Shown here: positions 57,075 to 64,000 of the stretch, piece after piece | Layout: each line of letters opens with the position of its first letter | Position numbering within the stretch: position 1 is the first letter of the stretch | Source: Haloarcula rara | Lineage (GTDB): Archaea; Halobacteriota; Halobacteria; Halobacteriales; Haloarculaceae | Length of the DNA stretch: 64,000 nt | Direction: 5' to 3' | Assembly: GCF_029338235.1 (NCBI RefSeq) | Contig: NZ_CP119785.1 | Location: 2,418,001 to 2,482,000, forward strand | Notes under the pieces: model-generated | The model's database searches: none | Told to the model about the DNA's origin: nothing | What the model saw: the letters and a program-made list of their open reading frames with translations, nothing else | Position numbers and translations under genes: made by a program

Positions 57075-58307
57075 ATGCCGTGGGAACCCGAACCGGGCGA
57101 CGTAATCGCCGGCCGGTACGAACTCGAGGAGTTTCTCGGCAAGGGCGGGTTCGCGAAGGCGTACAGGGCTACCGACCGGGACACCGGCGACACGGTCGTC
57201 CTGAAACACCCGAACTACACCGAGTCACAGAACGACGAGTCCGTCATCGAGGAGTACTTCGAGAAGGAGGCGGAGTCCTTAGAGCGCATCGCCGCGGCGG
57301 GCGGTCACGAGAACGTGATGGACCTCTACGACAAAGTCCGGTTCCGTGACGTCCCCTTCCTCGTCGTCGAACTCGTCGAGGGCGGCCTCGAGCTTGACGA
57401 GGTCATCGACGAGCACGGCCCCATCGCGGACAGCGAGCAGGTCCGTCAGATCGGTATCGACCTCGCGGACGCGATGGGATTCCTCCACGAGAACGAGATC
57501 GTCTACCGGGACCTGAAACCCGAGAACGTCATGTTGAAGCCCGACATCACGCCGACGCTCATCGACTTCAACACGGCGACGGGCTTTGACTCGACGGGTG
57601 ATCCGTCGACGGGGAACCAGGGGACGACCATCCTGGGACCGTTCAAACCCCGCGAGGTCGCGGAGGCCAGCCGAACCGACGTGCGCCAGGGGCCGTGGTC
57701 CGACGTATACTCTATCGGGAAGATACTGCTCTTCCTGCTGAAGGGGTCGGTTCCGAAGAAAGACGGCGTCAACCCGCACGATTTCGGCGCCGACTGTGAC
57801 GACTATCTGGCCGAGATCGTCGAGCGGGCGACCCAGTCGGACTACCGCCATCGCTACCGGAACGCGACCGTGCTGCGGGACGTTCTGGAAGAGAAGGACC
57901 CGTCCCCGCCGTCGACGGCGTCGATTCGGTATATCCAGGCGGGCAAGCAGTTCACCGTGGAACCGGGCGACACCATCGGGCGCGAGGGGGCAAACGGCCC
58001 GCCGGCCTCTATCACCATCGAGGACCCACAGGGGGAGTACATCTCGTCGGTCCAGGTACAGTTCGAGACGGAGGGCGGCGAGTGGTATCTCGTCGACAGG
58101 AGCCTCAACGGGACGTTCGTCCAGCAGGGGTCGGGCTGGCAACGGGTGCTCTGTGGGGCCGGTCGCGACCGCCTCAAGGAGAAGGGCGAAGATTACACCG
58201 ACCGTCACGGGGAGGAGCCGCCGGAGTCGATTCGGGTGGAAGACGGCGACCTCATCTCGCTCGTCCACCCGACCTACGGCGTCACGTTCGAGTTCAAAAC
58301 GGAGTAA
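57075..58307 (+). CDS. Ser/Thr protein kinase with C-terminal FHA domain
   Basis: 410 residues. Hanks-type kinase domain about 14-275: Gly loop LGKGGFAKAY (21-30), catalytic Lys44 in VVLKHPN, loop YRDLKPENV with Asp146 and Asn151, and DFN (164-166) in place of the usual DFG, which still supplies the metal-binding Asp. The C-terminal FHA domain (about 290-410) includes RSLNGTFVQQ, the phosphothreonine-binding signature (G-R-E, S, N-G). It could bind its own or a partner's phosphosites. It starts 47 bp after the vWA gene and 2 bp before the PP2C gene. Confidence 0.92.
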   Translation: MPWEPEPGDVIAGRYELEEFLGKGGFAKAYRATDRDTGDTVVLKHPNYTESQNDESVIEEYFEKEAESLERIAAAGGHENVMDLYDKVRFRDVPFLVVELVEGGLELDEVIDEHGPIADSEQVRQIGIDLADAMGFLHENEIVYRDLKPENVMLKPDITPTLIDFNTATGFDSTGDPSTGNQGTTILGPFKPREVAEASRTDVRQGPWSDVYSIGKILLFLLKGSVPKKDGVNPHDFGADCDDYLAEIVERATQSDYRHRYRNATVLRDVLEEKDPSPPSTASIRYIQAGKQFTVEPGDTIGREGANGPPASITIEDPQGEYISSVQVQFETEGGEWYLVDRSLNGTFVQQGSGWQRVLCGAGRDRLKEKGEDYTDRHGEEPPESIRVEDGDLISLVHPTYGVTFEFKTE

Positions 58308-58309
58308 CA

Positions 58310-59677
58310 ATGCGATACACCACGAATTACGACATCGGCGACCGGAAGCGCGGACAGGGAATCAACGAGGACAGCCTCTCGGTGACCATCTTCGAACAGG
58401 GCCATCGGGACGGCTATCTGGGACAGACGAGGCCGCCGCGGGTTCGTGAGCGGGCGCCAGAGTCGGCGGACGACGAGGCCGACACCGAGTCCGAAGAGTC
58501 GGCGTCGGACGACGCCGGCCCTGACGAGACCGACGGCGAGGCGGGTGCTGAACCGGCGGACGTGGCGGCGGCCATCGACGAGGCCGAGACAGAGGCCGGC
58601 GCGACAGCCGTCGACCCTGACGAACACGCGGATGACGCTGCCGACGAGGAAGCCGACCCGGGCCCCGACGACGCGGCCGAAGCCGGGGACACGGACGGGG
58701 ATGCGGACGAGGCCGACGAGGCTGACACCGACGACGAGCCGGCGGAGATGCCCGCCAACCGCTCGGCGGGCGTGTTCGTGCTGGCCGACGGCGCGGGCGG
58801 CCACGACGCGGGCGACGTGGCCTCGTACATCGCGACGACGGTCGTCGCCGAGAACCTCGCGCCGGTGGCTATCCACGTGGCACGGAGCCATCCCCAGGAT
58901 TTCGACATCGACATCCCGCCGGCCGTCCAGCCGGAGACGATGGGTCCCGAGGATATCCAGACCGGGCTGGAAAACGCCATCATCAAGGCTCACCGAGAGA
59001 TAATCCGCTATGCCGACGAGTCGGGGACACAGGCGTACACCACGGTCGTCGCCGGCGTCTACGCCGACGGCCAGCTCCACCTGGGCTGGGTCGGCGATAG
59101 CCGGGCGTATCTCGTCAACGACGCCCGTGAGGAAATCGTCCAGCTCACCAAGGACCACGCCGTCGTCGAGGAGTGGGCAGACCAGGGCGAGATAGACGAC
59201 GTCGAGGCACACGTCCACCCGGACGGGAACCAGATAACGCGGGCGCTGGGCGGCTCCGGTCACGAGGACCCCGACCGCGCGATGGTCGAGGTCGACACTC
59301 GGTCGGTCCGGCTGTTCGCCGAAGACACCGTGCTCGCGACCAGCGACGGGCTCATCGACGCCCAGACCGACGCGCCCCAGCTCTACGAGGAGTACGTCGA
59401 GGCCGACCGCTCCGAGGAGATGGCCGAGACCGTCCTCGACGCTGTCGTCACCGACGAGGAGATACGCGACGTCCTGCTCTCGGCAGACTCGCTTGACGAC
59501 GCCGCCAGGGAGTACGCCACGATGTCGAACGAGCGCGGGGGCAAAGACAACATCTCGGTGCTCCTGTTCGAGGATGAGACGCTGCCGACGACCCCCAGTG
59601 GGGGGCTCCCAGTTCGTGCGGCCGACCCCGACGTAGACCTTTCAGAGAGAGATACAGTCATCCTCACTGAAGATTAA
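58310..59677 (+). CDS. PP2C-family protein phosphatase with acidic insertion
   Basis: 455 residues from the ATG at 58310. PP2C motifs: RGQGINEDSLSV (motif 1), FVLADGAGGHDAGDVAS (motif 2 with metal Asp), LGWVGDSRAYLV, LATSDGLIDAQ and KDNISVLLF (last metal Asp). An acidic low-complexity block (about 52-148) splits motif 1 from motif 2, which is unusual because these two pair in the active site; it must loop out. It removes phosphate added by the neighbouring kinase (inference from the cassette). Confidence 0.93.
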   Translation: MRYTTNYDIGDRKRGQGINEDSLSVTIFEQGHRDGYLGQTRPPRVRERAPESADDEADTESEESASDDAGPDETDGEAGAEPADVAAAIDEAETEAGATAVDPDEHADDAADEEADPGPDDAAEAGDTDGDADEADEADTDDEPAEMPANRSAGVFVLADGAGGHDAGDVASYIATTVVAENLAPVAIHVARSHPQDFDIDIPPAVQPETMGPEDIQTGLENAIIKAHREIIRYADESGTQAYTTVVAGVYADGQLHLGWVGDSRAYLVNDAREEIVQLTKDHAVVEEWADQGEIDDVEAHVHPDGNQITRALGGSGHEDPDRAMVEVDTRSVRLFAEDTVLATSDGLIDAQTDAPQLYEEYVEADRSEEMAETVLDAVVTDEEIRDVLLSADSLDDAAREYATMSNERGGKDNISVLLFEDETLPTTPSGGLPVRAADPDVDLSERDTVILTED

Positions 59678-59726
59678 CGGGGGGAAATGTTTTATTTCTC
59701 CCCGCAAAAGCCGCTCATGAAGGACT

Positions 59727-60929
59727 ATGTCAGACGCGAGCACTAAGCAATCAGTCGAATGTCCTATCTGTGGGGACGAATTCGACCCTACAGTTGCAGG
59801 CGGCTGGTGTACAAACACGGAATGCGGTGAGTGGCAGTACACCGAAGGGAGTAACGAATCCGACGCTAGAGAGGCAGAAAGCACCGATTCGGGGAGCGAA
59901 GCACCGGAGGACGGCTTCGTCTCGCCGGCCCAGGAGGCACAGGCGGACAGCGAATCTGTCGACCTCTTCGACGAACCTGAGGACGAAGCTGACGAGGAAG
60001 ACGATGCCGAGGTAGACGCCGACCCGCTCGAGGACACTGCCGAGGAGGACGAGCCTGCGGAGGCCGCCGACGCAGTCGACGACACCGCCGAAGCGGACGA
60101 CCCAGCGGCTGCGGAGGTGGACGACGACGTGACCGAGGCGGTCGACGACGCCGTCGACGAAGACGCCGACGAAGACGACGACGCTGTCGAAGCCGACGCG
60201 ACGGACGCCGACGAAGACGACGACGCTGTCGAGGCCGACGCGACAGACGCCGACGAAGACGACGACGCTGTCGAGGCCGACGCGACAGACGCCGACGAAG
60301 ACGACGACGCTGTCGAGGCCGACGCGACAGACGCCGACGAAGACGAGGAGGCCGAGCCGGACGTCATCGACTGTCCCGACTGCGGTGTCGACCTCGACGC
60401 AGCGGCCAACTTCTGTGTCGAGTGTGGTGCCGATGTCTCGGACCTCCCGGCCGAGGAGACCGACGAACTCGACGCCTGTCCCAGCTGCGAGGCCGACGTC
60501 GAACCCGAGGACAACTTCTGTGTGAACTGCGGCGAGGACCTCGACGCTCATCGCGCGGGCGACACCGACGACCACGACGACGCCATCGACGCACTCGAAG
60601 CCAGTGACGACGACCCTGCCGAGACGCCGGAGTCGCTCGTCCTCGAAGTCGAGGGCCGTGAGATTCACGTCGACGACGGCGACACGGTCGGGCGCGAGAT
60701 TCGCGCCGCGCTCACCGAGGCCGGCCGCCCGGACGACGAAGCCGTCCGAATCCACCGCGAACACGTACGCTTCGTACGCGAGGAGAACAGCTTCTATTTG
60801 CTCGACCTGGGCGACAACCCCACCCAGATCAACGGGCAGACCCTGCAGAAAGGCGACCGCGAGGCCGTCGCACCGGGTGACGAACTGGAGCTCTCGGGTG
60901 TCGCCTCGGTGACGGTTCAGGCGCCCTGA
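59727..60929 (+). CDS. Zinc-ribbon and FHA-domain acidic scaffold protein
   Basis: 400 residues. N-terminal zinc finger with Cys12, Cys15, Cys28 and Cys33; a long Asp/Glu/Ala linker (about 40-200) containing four copies of a 14-residue unit; two further zinc ribbons (CPDCGVDL...CVECGAD and CPSCEADV...CVNCGED, about 213-272); then an FHA domain (about 305-400: DDGDTVGREIRAAL, RIHREHVRFV, NPTQINGQ). It probably reads Thr phosphorylation by the kinase. AT-rich TTTTATTTCTCC (59690-59701) about 26-37 nt upstream could be its own promoter. Confidence 0.88.
   Translation: MSDASTKQSVECPICGDEFDPTVAGGWCTNTECGEWQYTEGSNESDAREAESTDSGSEAPEDGFVSPAQEAQADSESVDLFDEPEDEADEEDDAEVDADPLEDTAEEDEPAEAADAVDDTAEADDPAAAEVDDDVTEAVDDAVDEDADEDDDAVEADATDADEDDDAVEADATDADEDDDAVEADATDADEDDDAVEADATDADEDEEAEPDVIDCPDCGVDLDAAANFCVECGADVSDLPAEETDELDACPSCEADVEPEDNFCVNCGEDLDAHRAGDTDDHDDAIDALEASDDDPAETPESLVLEVEGREIHVDDGDTVGREIRAALTEAGRPDDEAVRIHREHVRFVREENSFYLLDLGDNPTQINGQTLQKGDREAVAPGDELELSGVASVTVQAP
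60162..60329 (+). repeat. 42-bp coding tandem repeat, four copies
   Basis: Four 42-bp units (60162-60203, 60204-60245, 60246-60287, 60288-60329) encoding DADEDDDAVEADAT, followed by a partial fifth. Copies 2-4 appear identical and copy 1 has a few silent changes. It is a slippage-prone stretch in the acidic linker of the zinc-ribbon/FHA protein. Confidence 0.9.
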
Positions 60930-60968
60930 CCCACACGAATTAAGCTCCCACAGGGAAACAGCCATGTA

Positions 60969-62155
60969 ATGTCGGACCGCCCGCCTGCCGCGGAACTGCG
61001 ACGTTCCGTCGCCGTGCTCGCTACCGAGTGGTGGCTCGTCGGCGGCGTTCTCGCCGGCTACCTGACCTATGGGGTGTGGGTGATAGGGACGGGTCTCGCA
61101 CTCGATACGTTCACACCGGAACTCGCCACGACGAGTCTCACGACTATCGGGTCAACGGGGGTGACCGGACTGGTCGTTCTCGCGGCGGTCGCGTGGTTGC
61201 TCGTGCCCGCTGTGGCCGCGGCGTGGCTGCTCGACCGACGGCTCTCGAATCTGAGTGGCAACCTCGTGAGCCAGTACAGTATCGACCATCCCGGCGTGTT
61301 ACCAGCGCCGTCGGGCGTTCTCATGCTCCTGGCCGGGGGCGCAGCGGTCGCTGTCGGCCCGCGCACGCCGGTTCTGGTCCTCATGACAGTCGCCAGCGTC
61401 CACCTGCTCGTCAGGACCGTCGCCTTCGGCCGGCGCGTGTACAGTTTCTCCTACAGGCCGCTGTTTACGGCCCTGTCCGCAGTGAGTACCGCTGCCCTCG
61501 CCGCCGCCTGGCTGGTCCAGGCGCCGGCCTGCCGGGGCCGGTCGGGACACGCGTCACGGACGCCGGCGTCGGGACGGTGGTCGAGACGGGGCTCGGTGCC
61601 GCGGATATCGCCCCCGGCACCGCGACGGGATATCTAGTCGCCGTGCCGGCGCTGCTCTCCGGGCTCTATCTGGTGACACAGGCGGTCGTCGCCCGTCGGG
61701 TCAGGGCGAAGGCCCCGCTCTCGAACCCGGTAAAGCGGGCCGAACAGCGCTACCCTATCATGCCGCCGGTCGCGGACAGTTCCCGTCCCGGTCCGCCGAA
61801 ACCCTCGACGAACGAGGCCTCGAGCGCCACGACGACGGACTCGTCGTCGACCGACGCCGAGACGACCGATTCCCAGCCCAGTGGGGCCACTGTAGACACG
61901 GCCGCTGACACCGAAGATAGCTCTCACACTCGTGTGTTCAGGACGGACGAACCGATTCCGGAGGACGACGAGGCGATGGCCGCCGTCCGGGGCGAGCGCG
62001 AGGAAGAAGAGGACGACGGCTGGATCGACGACACCGCCATCTTCTCGCCCGACGGGGCGAGCAGCTCTGACGACGAGTGCGGGAGCTGCGGGGAGGAGAT
62101 ACCCCGCGACTCGGTGACGTTCTGCCCGAACTGCGGCGAGCGAATCCGACGCTGA
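60969..62155 (+). pseudogene. Membrane protein with C-terminal zinc ribbon, frameshifted
   Basis: From the ATG at 60969 one frame encodes four or five membrane helices (WWLVGGVLAGYLTYGVWVIG; VTGLVVLAAVAWLLVPAVAA; GVLMLLAGGAAVAVG; LSAVSTAALAAAWLVQAPA). Near 61524-61530 the reading must shift by one base to continue GLPGPVGTRVTDAGVGTVVE, a last helix (TGYLVAVPALLSGLYLVTQAV), a Ser/Thr/Asp-rich linker and a terminal zinc ribbon CGSCGEEIPRDSVTFCPNCG. The two halves fit one protein of about 395 residues. The gene directly follows the kinase cassette, so the product may belong with it. One-base deletion, real or sequencing error. Confidence 0.82.
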
Positions 62156-62662
62156 CACCCGTTCGAACCGCTGTCGGCTGTGCGTTCTCGCTGCAGGTCG
62201 CCTTGGTACTCGCTACCAAATATGCAATATATTTAATATATGCCCACGCGAAGAATTTGATACGTCAGGAACGCTGATACGGAACGTTGTAGCGATTTAC
62301 CGGTAGCCGCCGACACGGGTCGGCGGTATCCGGAAATAATCTACAACGTTCTGTATGACACGGTATATCAGATGAACCACGCCACCCCGACCCACCACGT
62401 GCCCGCCGCCTGCACAGCGCAGGTGGTCCTCGAGGCCGGTTGTACGACCGGTCTCGGCAGGGACGCTTTTGCGGGTCGGGATGGCGCTGGGCACATCCGC
62501 CAGTTCCTGCCCGCCCGCTGACGTACCGACCCGTGGAACGGCGTCACTCGACGCCCACTGCGGCGAGGTATCGTCTCTCGCTGGTCACGGTCGAGTGACC
62601 AGCACGCCGGCGGGCTCGACTGGCGAGCTCGGCTAGACCGGTTCGACTCCGGCCGCCGGCCT
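62156..62662. other. 507-bp non-coding stretch
   Basis: It begins AT-rich (ATATTTAATATATG near 62228-62242), unlike its surroundings, then holds the strong hairpin at 62277-62356. A 49-codon ATG frame (62372-62521) opens after GGTATATC but lacks recognisable features, so I do not call it. No RNA gene identified. Confidence 0.5.
62277..62356. repeat. 80-nt near-perfect inverted repeat
   Basis: Outer arms ATACGGAACGTTGTAG (62277-62292) and CTACAACGTTCTGTAT (62341-62356) pair over 16 positions with one G-T. Inside, CCGCCGAC/GTCGGCGG and ATTTACCGG/CCGGAAAT give a second helix around an ACGG loop. The result is a hairpin of about 35 pairs. It could be a non-coding RNA, a MITE or a double terminator; no T-run follows. 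Confidence 0.7.
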
Positions 62663-63004
62663 ATGTCGCTCCATGCGACTACCACTGTCGAGGCATCGGC
62701 CGACGTCTCGCTGCGGGTTCCCCGCGGCGGGACCGAAGACCTCACCAGCGGCGTCGCCGGTGTGCTCGACGCCGTCGACGCGGTCCGTTCGGTGACCGTC
62801 CACCGTGTGACGAGCGTGCGGCCGGGGCATACGGACATCCGCGTCGACGCTGACGTCGCCGTAGTGCTCGAACTGCCGGCGGCGGCCAGCGGTGGCACGA
62901 CGGAGTCGGCCCGCAGTTCGGCGGTGGCGACGCAGCTCACCGACGGGTTCGGTATCACGCGCGTCAACGAGGTCGAGTCCGTCGACCCCGTGGGAGACGC
63001 CTAG
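62663..63004 (+). CDS. Haloarchaeal protein of unknown function (113 aa)
   Basis: Starts MSLHATTTVEASADVSLRVP. Predicted alternation of strands and helices (VLDAVDAVRSVTVHRVTSV, TDIRVDADVAVVLELPAAA) suggests a small alpha/beta domain similar in outline to ACT-like folds, but no motif is diagnostic. Its TAG overlaps the stop of the convergent gene in the shared word CTAG. Codon use is typical. Confidence 0.65.
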   Translation: MSLHATTTVEASADVSLRVPRGGTEDLTSGVAGVLDAVDAVRSVTVHRVTSVRPGHTDIRVDADVAVVLELPAAASGGTTESARSSAVATQLTDGFGITRVNEVESVDPVGDA

Positions 63005-63312
63005 ATATCGAGTTCGACCGGCTCGTCGTCGGTCGACTCGTCGGGCAGCTCGGCCGCGTCTTCTTCGTCGTCTTCGTCCTCGGCGAGCTGGCCGGCCAGC
63101 AGTCCCGTCACACCGGTGACGAGCATCCCGAGCCCGGAGATGCGGGTCGAACGGACGTACCACTGCTTGGGTTCGAGCTCTCCGGGGTTCTCGTACCCAC
63201 GGAGCAGGAGCTTCCCGTTCAGTTTGATGGCCTGCTTCGGGAGAAAGACCGACAGCAGTCCGTGCACGACCATCCACGCGTAGCCGACCGGAAGGAGGCG
63301 CTTTATCATCAC
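63001..63312 (-). CDS. Small haloarchaeal protein with membrane-associated N-terminus
   Basis: 103 residues (or 102 from the second Met). An N-terminal hydrophobic helix (LLPVGYAWMVVHGLLSVFL), a middle KLNGKLLLRGYENPGELEPK, a second hydrophobic segment (ISGLGMLVTGVTGLLAG) and an acidic tail rich in Asp/Glu. Probably two membrane helices with an exposed acidic C-terminus. Function unknown. It lies 46 bp downstream of the MutS-family gene on the same strand. Confidence 0.7.
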   Translation of the reverse strand: MMIKRLLPVGYAWMVVHGLLSVFLPKQAIKLNGKLLLRGYENPGELEPKQWYVRSTRISGLGMLVTGVTGLLAGQLAEDEDDEEDAAELPDESTDDEPVELDI

Positions 63313-63358
63313 GGGACAGTTCGCTCCCCACCCACGTGAACCCTTGGCTTATGCCCGC

Positions 63359-64000
63359 TTACTCCTCGTCGGTCCACATCGCGTCCGAGAGGGTCCGCTG
63401 GACGGCCTCCTCACCGACGGCCTGGGCTAGCGTCTCGAAGCCGCTGCGCTCGACGGGGTCGCCGGCGTTGGCGACCAGCCGGGAGACGATGAACTCCGGC
63501 GTGGACTTGCCCACCGTGCCAAACCGGGGCTGGTAATCGACGCGCAGTTCCAGGTCCGGGTCGAGCCCTTCGGCGAAGATGCCGTCGGTCCGGGCCACGT
63601 CGGGCAACGGCTCCAGGTCGGCAGCCAGGTGGGTGACGAACACGCCCAGCGCCGACCGGTCGACGGTGAGTGTCACGAGGCCGTGGAGCAGGTTCGCGGC
63701 CGACCCCGGTTCCGTGATGGCCTCGAACTCGTCGACCAGCATTAGCGTCCGGTCGTCGCCCGACAGCGGCGGGACGACAGAGCGCAGGGTCGATTCCAGC
63801 ACCCCCGCGTTGAACGAGGCGTGTCGGCGGTGGAAGACGACGGTGTCGACGATTCCGACCTCCGCCGCCTCGGCGGGGACGGGCAGGCCCATCTGGGCGA
63901 GCAACTGCACCTGACACAGCGTCTCAAGCAGTGTGGTCTTCCCACCGGAGTTGGCCCCGGTCAGCACCGCCACGCGGTCGCCGCTGGGCGGGGCGTTCGC
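63359..64000 (-). CDS. MutS-family ATPase, C-terminal part (partial)
   Basis: At least 213 residues of the MutS ATPase domain; the gene runs off the window at 64000. Walker A TGANSGGKTTLLETLCQVQL, the signature helices (ESTLRSVVPPLSGDDR), Walker B LMLVDEFEAIT and the switch FVTHLAADLEPL are present. In the canonical MutS the Walker B ends DELGRGT; here DEFEAITEPGSA, typical of the MutS-like (MutS2/MutS5-like) archaeal proteins rather than mismatch-repair MutS. The N-terminal domains are outside, so its role is open. Confidence 0.88.
   Translation of the reverse strand, partial: ANAPPSGDRVAVLTGANSGGKTTLLETLCQVQLLAQMGLPVPAEAAEVGIVDTVVFHRRHASFNAGVLESTLRSVVPPLSGDDRTLMLVDEFEAITEPGSAANLLHGLVTLTVDRSALGVFVTHLAADLEPLPDVARTDGIFAEGLDPDLELRVDYQPRFGTVGKSTPEFIVSRLVANAGDPVERSGFETLAQAVGEEAVQRTLSDAMWTDEE

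Noticed and set aside
60162..60329. Regular 42-bp repeats that could be taken for a CRISPR array
   Set aside because: Units are contiguous without spacers, in frame, and encode an acidic linker.
62372..62521. 49-codon ATG frame after the 62.3-kb hairpin
   Set aside because: No conserved-looking residues and a TATA-like word only a few bases from the ATG, so neither leaderless nor leadered initiation fits.

Overview
The window is chromosomal DNA of an extremely halophilic archaeon. Proteins are strongly acidic (Asp/Glu rich), GC content is high with third-position G/C bias, the exported proteins are Tat lipoproteins (twin Arg, then a lipobox Cys), most genes look leaderless with a TATA box about 27-30 nt before the start codon, and the rRNAs are of haloarchaeal type. 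The 16S sequence resembles Haloarcula and its relatives (Haloarculaceae), but genus cannot be fixed by eye. The region is mainly core chromosome. I see no complete insertion sequence, prophage or CRISPR array.

Layout. 1-6.1 kb: end of a GMC oxidoreductase, an Lrp/AsnC regulator divergent from carA, and carB convergent downstream; matching palindromes lie before carA and carB. 6.2-15.5 kb: small haloarchaeal proteins, a histidine phosphatase, two FAD enzymes and a 7TM/PAS/GAF histidine kinase. 15.6-21.5 kb: thrB, an Azf-like SDR, a peroxiredoxin, then the conserved archaeal run adk - DUF106 (YidC-like) - cmk - truB and tRNA-Pro(GGG). 21.8-30.4 kb: a winged-helix/DUF7521 operon divergent from a cupredoxin, a possible ATP-grasp/APH-like/HAD cluster, aldehyde dehydrogenase, a MinD-like ATPase and halocyanin. 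30.6-36.1 kb: the replication protein A operon (RPA, RPA-associated protein, phosphoesterase), fructose-1,6-bisphosphatase and a creatininase-family amidohydrolase. 36.2-43.7 kb: HxlR regulator with a divergent CoA-disulfide-reductase-like enzyme, Fe-ADH, two translationally coupled moeA genes (one frameshifted) and a UbiA prenyltransferase. 43.8-50.3 kb: UPF0058, eIF1A and a complete 16S-23S-5S rRNA operon without spacer tRNA. 50.3-64 kb: GH3 glucosidase, VOC protein, esterase, a decayed DUF3179 gene, NikR, a four-gene phospho-signalling cassette (vWA, Ser/Thr kinase-FHA, PP2C, zinc ribbon-FHA), a frameshifted membrane/zinc-ribbon protein and the end of a MutS-family ATPase.

The least explained structures are non-coding. 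(1) The 3' ends of three genes (the Lrp regulator, a DUF5815-like gene and tRNA-Pro) are each repeated once or twice downstream at about 95-121 bp spacing. In the two protein genes the copies keep the reading frame and a stop codon, mostly with synonymous changes. (2) A structured intergenic repeat with terminal inverted repeats ACAGCCAGAAAGC and a nested hairpin core occurs at about 11.1 and 19.6 kb. (3) An 80-nt near-perfect hairpin lies at about 62.3 kb. Three genes carry apparent single-base deletions in GC-rich tracts, so part of the apparent gene decay may be sequencing error.
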